Below are positions 58,109 to 64,000 of a stretch of DNA of 64,000 bases, piece by piece. The stretch is from Cognatundibacterium jejuense (GTDB lineage Bacteria > Pseudomonadota > Gammaproteobacteria > Burkholderiales > Burkholderiaceae_D), in NCBI RefSeq assembly GCF_014284255.1, contig NZ_JACOFV010000002.1:124001-188000 (forward strand), read 5' to 3'. Position 1 is the stretch's first letter; the number at the start of each line of letters is the position of its first letter. The position numbers and the translations under genes were made by a program. A model generated the notes under the pieces. The model made no database searches. It saw only the letters and a list, made by a program, of their open reading frames with translations, and had not been told where the DNA came from.

Positions 58109-59341
58109 CTAAAAATTCCCCAAAAACCACTCTTTCATGCGTTGCCAGGCCGCTTTGGCAGAACCTTCCTGCCTTGTGACCAGATTTCCACGCAAGTACT
58201 GCTTCTTCGCTTCCAACAACAACCCCAAAACTGTGGCATAACGTGGGCTACGGACAACATCTGCTAGTTGCCCGGTGTACGCTGGCATGCCTAATCTGGT
58301 TGGCTTCAAAAAGATATCTTCTGCCATTTCAACCATACCCGGCATCGCTGAAGATCCACCGGTAAGCACGATGCCAGATGACAGCACATCTTCATATCCT
58401 GATTCACGAACTACCTGATGCACCAACGCGAACAATTCTTCAACGCGCGGCTCAATCACTGCAGCTAACGCCTGACGTGACAACGAGCGTGGTCCACGAT
58501 CACCTAAGCCTGGCACATCCAGCGTATCGGAAGGATCAGCGAGCACTTGCTTTGCAACGCCAAACCGGACTTTGATTTCTTCTGCTTCAGAAGTCGGAGT
58601 ACGTAATGCCATCGCAATATCGTTCGTGATCTGATCGCCAGCGATAGGAATCACCGCCGTATGACGAATCGCGCCTTCACTGAACACCGCGACGTCGGTT
58701 GTACCGCCACCGATATCGATCAACACTACGCCTAGTTCTTTTTCATCACGAGTTAATACCGCCTCAGCAGACGCCATCGGTTGCAGAATCAGGTCTGACA
58801 CTTCCAGACCACAACGGCGCACACATTTAACGATATTCTGAACTGCTGACACAGCACCGGTGACGATGTGGACTTTGACTTCTAAACGAATTCCGCTCAT
58901 CCCTATCGGCTCACGTACATCGTCCTGGTTATCAACAATAAATTCTTGCGGCAATGTGTGTAGCAATTGCTGATCGGTAGGAATATTCACTGCTTTTGCG
59001 GTTTCAATCACGCGCGAAACGTCTGCGGCTGTAACTTCTTTATCCTTAATCGCCACCATGCCACTAGAATTGAAGCTGCGAATATGGCTACCGGCAATCC
59101 CCGTATAGACGCGACTGATCTTACAGTCGGCCATTAATTCGGCTTCCTCAAGCGCACGCTGTATCGACTCCACCGTGGCTTCGATGTTGACTACAACACC
59201 TTTTTTTAAGCCTTTGGATTCATGCTGTCCCAAACCAATTACTTCATGCCGACCATCTGGCATGACTTCAGCGACTACCGCCACAATTTTTGATGTGCCG
59301 ATATCGAGACCAACGATCAGATTTTTTGCGTCTTTTGTCAT
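58109..59341 (-). CDS. ftsA: Cell division protein FtsA
   Basis: FtsA is the actin-like protein that tethers FtsZ to the membrane. Its 410 residues open with the phosphate-1 motif VGLDIGTSKIVAVVAEV, continue with the 1C subdomain (RVYTGIAGSHIRSFNSSGMVAI), and have the phosphate-2 motif VLIDIGGGTTDVAVF and the adenosine motif GIVLTGGSSAMPGM. The C-terminal amphipathic helix (WQRMKEWFLGNF) is the membrane anchor. The start overlaps the ftsQ stop by 4 nt. Confidence 0.98.
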   Translation of the reverse strand: MTKDAKNLIVGLDIGTSKIVAVVAEVMPDGRHEVIGLGQHESKGLKKGVVVNIEATVESIQRALEEAELMADCKISRVYTGIAGSHIRSFNSSGMVAIKDKEVTAADVSRVIETAKAVNIPTDQQLLHTLPQEFIVDNQDDVREPIGMSGIRLEVKVHIVTGAVSAVQNIVKCVRRCGLEVSDLILQPMASAEAVLTRDEKELGVVLIDIGGGTTDVAVFSEGAIRHTAVIPIAGDQITNDIAMALRTPTSEAEEIKVRFGVAKQVLADPSDTLDVPGLGDRGPRSLSRQALAAVIEPRVEELFALVHQVVRESGYEDVLSSGIVLTGGSSAMPGMVEMAEDIFLKPTRLGMPAYTGQLADVVRSPRYATVLGLLLEAKKQYLRGNLVTRQEGSAKAAWQRMKEWFLGNF

Positions 59342-60117
59342 GTCTTTCCACTTGCTTTTGTTTGCTTTTTCGATCCAACGGAATGGGCATATTTCATCGC
59401 TAATCCATTTGGATAACGCATGTCTATACTTTCAATACTATCTTGGGCGCTGGCAATCAGTTGCGGATAAATCATCAATAATTTATCCACTCTCATTTTC
59501 AGCGTTGCGCCATCCTGCAATCTACCTAATTCAACTTGCATACCATTGTTTAGTTTCAAACTCCAGGCATAGCGATTTGAATACGTTACTGATTCTGGTA
59601 CCAGATTTATTTTGCCGAACCATTCTTTTAATGCCAAATATTGCGACAACACTTCTTTTTCACTGCCATCAGGGCCGTTCAAAGCAATCAGATCAGTATC
59701 GTCTTCTGCTTCAGCCAGATTGGCGGTAAAAACATCACCCGCCACAGAAATCAAACGTCCGTCACCGCCCCATGTTCCCAATGCAACGTGCTCATCAAGC
59801 GTGACTGTTAATTTGTTCGGCCATTCTCTTTGCACACTGGCTTTACGAACCCAAGGTACACTTTCAAAAGCGCCACGCACAGCATCGAGATTGGCCGTAA
59901 AAAAATTACCTCTGATTTTTGGTACTGCGGCGTTTCTAATGGTGACTGCATCCACGTGACGTAAGGACTGCGATGTCGCACCAACCACGCGTATGCTGTG
60001 CAAAGTAAACATCGGTCTTTGTATCACCCACCAGACTCCAGACGCCATCAGAGCGAGCAACACCAGGCCGAATAAAGCATTGGCGGTATTATTCATCATT
60101 TTGACGTCATGCCACAT
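59338..60117 (-). CDS. ftsQ: Cell division protein FtsQ
   Basis: FtsQ is a bitopic division protein that connects cytoplasmic and periplasmic division proteins through FtsB and FtsL. The 259-residue chain has a short cytoplasmic part, one transmembrane helix (about residues 12-31), the POTRA domain (FTLHSIRVVGATSQSLRHVD) and the beta domain (VQREWPNKLTVTLDEHVALGTWG). It lies 14 bp after ddlB and overlaps ftsA, as in the standard cluster. Confidence 0.96.
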   Translation of the reverse strand: MWHDVKMMNNTANALFGLVLLALMASGVWWVIQRPMFTLHSIRVVGATSQSLRHVDAVTIRNAAVPKIRGNFFTANLDAVRGAFESVPWVRKASVQREWPNKLTVTLDEHVALGTWGGDGRLISVAGDVFTANLAEAEDDTDLIALNGPDGSEKEVLSQYLALKEWFGKINLVPESVTYSNRYAWSLKLNNGMQVELGRLQDGATLKMRVDKLLMIYPQLIASAQDSIESIDMRYPNGLAMKYAHSVGSKKQTKASGKT

Positions 60118-60131
60118 CCGTTTTTTCCTCT

Positions 60132-61091
60132 TTATTTAGATTCGGTATGAATTTTCAAACGGGCAGATTTTAAAATCTCCACACAAAGATCTTCATAACT
60201 CATCCCAGTTGCCTTGGCAGCCATCGGTACCAACGAATGTCCAGTCATGCCAGGAGATGTATTAATTTCCAGCAAGAATGGTTGGTTATCCGACTTACGC
60301 AACAAAACGTCAACCCGCGCCCAACCTTCGCAATCGATAGAACGATAGGCTTCGACTGACATTTGCTGAATACGGGCGGTCAATTCCTCATCCAAAGGTG
60401 CGGGGCAAAGATATTGAGTATCATCAGTAAAATACTTGTTCTGATAATCATAGTTACCGTCAGGAGCAACGATTTCAATAATTGGCAAGGCGTGGGCATC
60501 TTTGCCGCGTCCTAAAATCGCAATCGTCAATTCACGGCCTTCAACAAATTCTTCCGCCAACACCACATCATCAAACTGCGCTGCCAACGCATAGGCTTCC
60601 TTCATTTCAGAGTAGCCTTTGACCTTGGTGATACCGATGGTTGACCCTTCATGCGGTGGTTTCAGAATTAACGGCAGGCCTAACTCATCAGGCACTTCGC
60701 GTAGGATGGTTTCTGGTGTCAGTACCGCGTATTTAGGTGTGCTCAGACCATGTGTCTGCCAGATACGTTTGGTAAAAATTTTATCCATCGCGACAGCCGA
60801 TGCCATGACACCACTGCCGGTATAAGGAATATTCAATTGTTCCAATACACCTTGCAAACTACCATCTTCACCGTAACGTCCATGCAATGCAATAAAAACT
60901 CGGTCAAATTTTTCTGCTGCCAACTCAGCAATGCTCCGCTCTGCTGGGTCGAATGGGTGTGCATCGACACCTTTCGCGCGGAGCGCCGCCAGCACGCCAG
61001 TGCCTGACATGATAGAGATATCGTGCTCAGCAGACCGTCCGCCAAACAAGACGCCGACTTTACCTAAAGATTTGTTATTCAATTCACTCAT
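60132..61091 (-). CDS. ddlB: D-alanine--D-alanine ligase
   Basis: Ddl joins two D-alanines for the peptidoglycan stem. The 319-residue ATP-grasp enzyme shows VGVLFGGRSAEHDISIMSG, ALHGRYGEDGSLQGVLE, the LKPPHEGSTIGI ATP-binding strand, VDVLLRKSDNQPFLLEINTSPGMTGHSLVP and the final conserved helix. The gene sits between murC and ftsQ in the expected dcw order. Confidence 0.97.
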   Translation of the reverse strand: MSELNNKSLGKVGVLFGGRSAEHDISIMSGTGVLAALRAKGVDAHPFDPAERSIAELAAEKFDRVFIALHGRYGEDGSLQGVLEQLNIPYTGSGVMASAVAMDKIFTKRIWQTHGLSTPKYAVLTPETILREVPDELGLPLILKPPHEGSTIGITKVKGYSEMKEAYALAAQFDDVVLAEEFVEGRELTIAILGRGKDAHALPIIEIVAPDGNYDYQNKYFTDDTQYLCPAPLDEELTARIQQMSVEAYRSIDCEGWARVDVLLRKSDNQPFLLEINTSPGMTGHSLVPMAAKATGMSYEDLCVEILKSARLKIHTESK

Positions 61092-61112
61092 GATGATCTG
61101 CTGGTTAATTTT

Positions 61113-62498
61113 TTATTTTGCCTGCGCCAGTTTTGCTGGCACGGCACTGATCGAGCCTGCACCCATGACGATTAAGACGTCGCCATCGTTCAAGACATGC
61201 AATAAGCTCTCTGGCATGTCTTGTATATTTTCAACAAATACAGGTTCAACTTTTCCGCTGACGCGTAAGGCACGGGTCAATGCACGACCATCTGCTGCCA
61301 ATATTGGCGCTTCACCAGCGGCATAAACTTCTGCCAACACGACGGCATCCGCGGTCGAGATCACTTTAACGAAGTCTTCAAACAAATCACGTGTGCGGGT
61401 ATAGCGATGCGGTTGAAATGCCAGAACCAACCGACGGTCAGGATACGCTCCACGCGCTGCTGCCAACGTTGCAGCCATTTCAACCGGATGATGACCGTAA
61501 TCATCAACCAGAGCAAAGCTACCGCCCGCTTCAAGTGCAATTTCACCGTAGCGTGTGAAGCGACGACCAACACCATTAAATTCGCTCAGCGCTTTTTGCG
61601 TGGCTTCATCAGCAACGCCAATCTCACGCGCAATCGCGATCGCTGCGCAAGCATTCTGCACATTGTGCATCCCGGGCTGATTCAGACTGACTTGCATATC
61701 AGGATACCCCTCCTGAACCACCGTAAAATGCATTTTCCCACCAGCAGCAACGGCATTCACGGCACGGACTTCCGCTTCTTCATGGAAGCCGTAAGTGACG
61801 ATAGGTTTAGAAACGAACGGCATGATTTCGCGAACATTTGCGTCATCAAGACACAACACTGCCACGCCATAAAATGGCAGACGTTGCGTGAATTCGATAA
61901 ATGCTTGTTTTAGCTTTGCAAAATCATGGCCATAGGTTTCCATGTGATCGGCATCGATATTAGTAATGACTTCAATCACCGGCAGCAAATTCAAGAATGA
62001 AGCGTCAGATTCATCCGCTTCGGCAACAATAAAATCACCACTACCTAATTTTGCATTAGCGCCTGCACTATTTAAACGACCACCGATCACAAAGGTTGGA
62101 TCAAAACCACCTTCTGCGAGCACGCTAGCAACCAGACTCGTAGTCGTAGTTTTGCCATGCGTGCCAGCAATTGCAATACCGCTTTTGAGGCGCATCAACT
62201 CCGCCAACATCATTGCCCGCGGAACAATAGGAATATGCTTCGCTCTGGCGGCGATCACTTCCGGATTATCACCCTTGACGGCAGTGGAAGTAACGACCGC
62301 ATCGGCTCCGGCGATATTCTCAGCGGCGTGGCCAATTTTGACATCTGCACCAAGTTCAGCTAAACGTTGCGACGCCGCATTATTACCAAGGTCAGAACCG
62401 GAAATGGTGTAACCCAGGTTCAGTAAAACTTCGGCAATACCGCTCATACCCGAGCCACCAATGCCGACGAAATGTATATGTTTGACTTTATGTTTCAT
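61113..62498 (-). CDS. murC: UDP-N-acetylmuramate--L-alanine ligase
   Basis: MurC adds the first amino acid to UDP-MurNAc. The 461 residues start with [19 protein letters not shown], the Rossmann motif; the ATP loop is [30 protein letters not shown] and [16 protein letters not shown] complete the MurC pattern. Its start overlaps the murG stop by 4 nt. The Mpl protein at 15.8 kb is a recycling relative that uses a different substrate. Confidence 0.98.
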   Translation of the reverse strand: MKHKVKHIHFVGIGGSGMSGIAEVLLNLGYTISGSDLGNNAASQRLAELGADVKIGHAAENIAGADAVVTSTAVKGDNPEVIAARAKHIPIVPRAMMLAELMRLKSGIAIAGTHGKTTTTSLVASVLAEGGFDPTFVIGGRLNSAGANAKLGSGDFIVAEADESDASFLNLLPVIEVITNIDADHMETYGHDFAKLKQAFIEFTQRLPFYGVAVLCLDDANVREIMPFVSKPIVTYGFHEEAEVRAVNAVAAGGKMHFTVVQEGYPDMQVSLNQPGMHNVQNACAAIAIAREIGVADEATQKALSEFNGVGRRFTRYGEIALEAGGSFALVDDYGHHPVEMAATLAAARGAYPDRRLVLAFQPHRYTRTRDLFEDFVKVISTADAVVLAEVYAAGEAPILAADGRALTRALRVSGKVEPVFVENIQDMPESLLHVLNDGDVLIVMGAGSISAVPAKLAQAK

Positions 62499-63571
62499 AC
62501 TAATGATTCCAAAATTTTTGCAATATTCATACTTGCATCACGCTGCCCAACGGCGTAAGCATGGCCGGCCATCTGTAAACATTGCACTCTATCCAGTGCT
62601 TGTAATTGTGCTGCCAACTTCTCTGCATTTAACTCGCTTTGGGGCAAATAAATCGCGGCGCTTTGTTTTGCCATCCACATGGCATTTTCTTTTTGATGCG
62701 AAGTACTTGCAGCCATAAAAGGGACCAAAATACTTGCCACCCCTGCTGCTGTCAGTTCCGATACCGTAATCGCACCAGCCCTGCAAATCACCAAATCTGC
62801 CTCAGCATAACGACGTGGCATATCGTCGATAAAATCCAGTACCTCAGCATCCACACCTGCTTTGGAATAGTTGTCGCGCAATGCCTGAATATTTTGCTTT
62901 CCCGATTGATGCGTCACAACAGGGCGTTGCGCCACGGGTATCAATGCGAGCGCTTGTGGCAAACAATCATTCAAGACTTTGGCGCCTAAACTTCCACCAA
63001 CAATCAAAATTCTTAATACACCTTGCCTTTGTGCATAACGCACTTCAGGCGCTGGCAGCTGACAAATATCTTTGCGAATCGGGTTGCCAGTGACTTGTAA
63101 TTTGGCATCATCGACCTGCCCTTCTGAAGGCAAACCAAACAACAATTTTCTGGCAAATGGACGCAAAGCTTTATTCGACAGCAGCAATGCGGCATCTGCA
63201 TTCATCAATACCAAAGGCTTACCACGAAACGCCGCCATCAAACCACCAGGTACCGTGACGTAGCCACCCATGCCCAACACCACATCGGGGCGACGTTGGG
63301 CTAAGATTTTTAAACAGCTGAAAAAACTTTTGACTAATTTAAAGGCCCCCGTCAGCGTATGTTTCCAACCTTTGCCACGTAAGCCGGTAAATTCAAGGCT
63401 ATCCATAGGAACGCCATGCTTAGGTACGATCTGGCACTCCATGCCAGTGCTGGTACCAAGCCAAGAAACTTCCCAACCACGTTCGCGCATGATGTCCGCA
63501 ATCGCGAGACCAGGAAAAATATGGCCACCGGTACCCGCCGCCATAATCATGAGTTTTTTCTGCGCGCTCAT
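62495..63571 (-). CDS. murG: UDP-N-acetylglucosamine--lipid I transferase
   Basis: MurG makes lipid II at the inner face of the membrane. The 358-residue GT28 protein has the N-terminal [20 protein letters not shown], the donor-binding C-terminal motif [15 protein letters not shown] and the [22 protein letters not shown] segment. Both ends overlap neighbours by 4 nt, consistent with coupled translation within the dcw operon. Confidence 0.98.
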   Translation of the reverse strand: MSAQKKLMIMAAGTGGHIFPGLAIADIMRERGWEVSWLGTSTGMECQIVPKHGVPMDSLEFTGLRGKGWKHTLTGAFKLVKSFFSCLKILAQRRPDVVLGMGGYVTVPGGLMAAFRGKPLVLMNADAALLLSNKALRPFARKLLFGLPSEGQVDDAKLQVTGNPIRKDICQLPAPEVRYAQRQGVLRILIVGGSLGAKVLNDCLPQALALIPVAQRPVVTHQSGKQNIQALRDNYSKAGVDAEVLDFIDDMPRRYAEADLVICRAGAITVSELTAAGVASILVPFMAASTSHQKENAMWMAKQSAAIYLPQSELNAEKLAAQLQALDRVQCLQMAGHAYAVGQRDASMNIAKILESLV

Positions 63572-64000
63572 GCACGACCTCCACGCATCAACACGCGATT
63601 TTCAAAATCTACTCTAAGCAAAATAGCCAGACCCACACAATTAATCATCACACCAGAACCACCATAACTCATCAGCGGCAGGGTCAACCCTTTAGTGGGC
63701 AACAAGCCGAGATTCACGCCCATATTAATGAATGCTTGCACGCCAATCCAAATGCCGATGCCTTTGGCTGTCAAACCCGCAAAGGTCTGATCCAATGCAA
63801 TTGCCTGACGGCCTATTTCAAACGCTCGTTTCAAAATCCAGTAGAACAATAAGACAACGACCATCACACCAACGAAACCTAATTCCTCACCAATCACCGC
63901 CAACAAAAAGTCGGTGTGTGCCTCAGGTAAATAATGCAATTTCTCAACACTGCCACCAAGTCCTACGCCAAGTAATTCACCACGACCAAACGCAATTAAA
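63568..64000 (-). CDS. ftsW: Lipid II polymerase/flippase-like division protein FtsW (C-terminal part)
   Basis: Only the C-terminal 143 codons lie in the window; the frame continues past base 64000. Landmarks are [29 protein letters not shown] (visible across the window edge in shorter stretches), [11 protein letters not shown], the [24 protein letters not shown] loop and SYGGSG. About four hydrophobic helices are present. Its stop overlaps the murG start by 4 nt. FtsW polymerises septal peptidoglycan together with FtsI. Confidence 0.95.
   Translation of the reverse strand, partial: LIAFGRGELLGVGLGGSVEKLHYLPEAHTDFLLAVIGEELGFVGVMVVVLLFYWILKRAFEIGRQAIALDQTFAGLTAKGIGIWIGVQAFINMGVNLGLLPTKGLTLPLMSYGGSGVMINCVGLAILLRVDFENRVLMRGGRA

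Noticed and set aside
61407-61913. 168-residue plus-strand ORF opposite murC
   Set aside because: Antisense shadow of murC without any family resemblance.

Overview
The window looks like chromosome of a betaproteobacterium of the order Burkholderiales, most likely Oxalobacteraceae (Undibacterium-like). The grounds are the moderate GC content, the gene sets and the gene order: queA-tgt-yajC; an RNB ribonuclease, TonB-like protein, aroE, mtgA block; aroQ-accB-accC-prmA followed by a DUF3426 protein; xseB-ispA-dxs; and ftsW-murG-murC-ddlB-ftsQ-ftsA-ftsZ with a peroxiredoxin and lpxC nearby. This placement is inference from content; no 16S rRNA or tRNA gene is visible. I saw no phage genes, insertion sequences or CRISPR arrays.

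Layout. 1-7.6 kb: tRNA queuosine genes (queA, tgt), a flavin amine oxidase interposed before yajC, recG, and a glutamate-racemase homologue in which both catalytic cysteines are serine. 7.7-9.3 kb: a truncated YbaK-type deacylase, a periplasmic solute-binding protein and a VOC protein. 9.4-17.2 kb: two tightly packed minus-strand operons for cell wall, shikimate, ubiquinone and RNA metabolism. 17.3-23.5 kb: a degenerate nucleotidyltransferase-like protein, a TlpA-type thioredoxin, aroQ, accB, accC, prmA and a zinc-ribbon DUF3426 membrane protein.

23.6-34.5 kb is the most distinctive region, a nucleoside salvage locus. psuG and an HTH-fused PfkB kinase are read leftwards. Ribokinase, a BMP-type ABC importer (binding protein, ATPase, two permeases), a nucleoside hydrolase, an isopenicillin-N-synthase-like dioxygenase and cytidine deaminase are read rightwards. 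The likely logic is uptake of nucleosides, hydrolysis to base and ribose, phosphorylation of ribose, deamination of cytidine, and separate breakdown of pseudouridine. Two candidate operators sit in the divergent spacer: paired palindromes on the HTH-kinase promoter and a LacI-type palindrome before ribokinase.

34.5-47.3 kb holds peripheral functions: lactate permease (with a possible micro-ORF leader), an orphan histidine kinase, a Tat-exported dienelactone hydrolase, a ZIP metal transporter, a sulfurtransferase, a lone Rieske oxygenase, a secreted lipase with its foldase, and a DUF1631 protein. 47.7-50.7 kb is the isoprenoid operon xseB-ispA-dxs. 50.8-64 kb is the lipid A, peptidoglycan and division cluster. 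It is interrupted between peroxiredoxin and ftsZ by an oppositely oriented pair: an RCC1-repeat lipoprotein and a secreted subtilase. ftsZ has a large stem-loop at the predicted 5' end of its own transcript.
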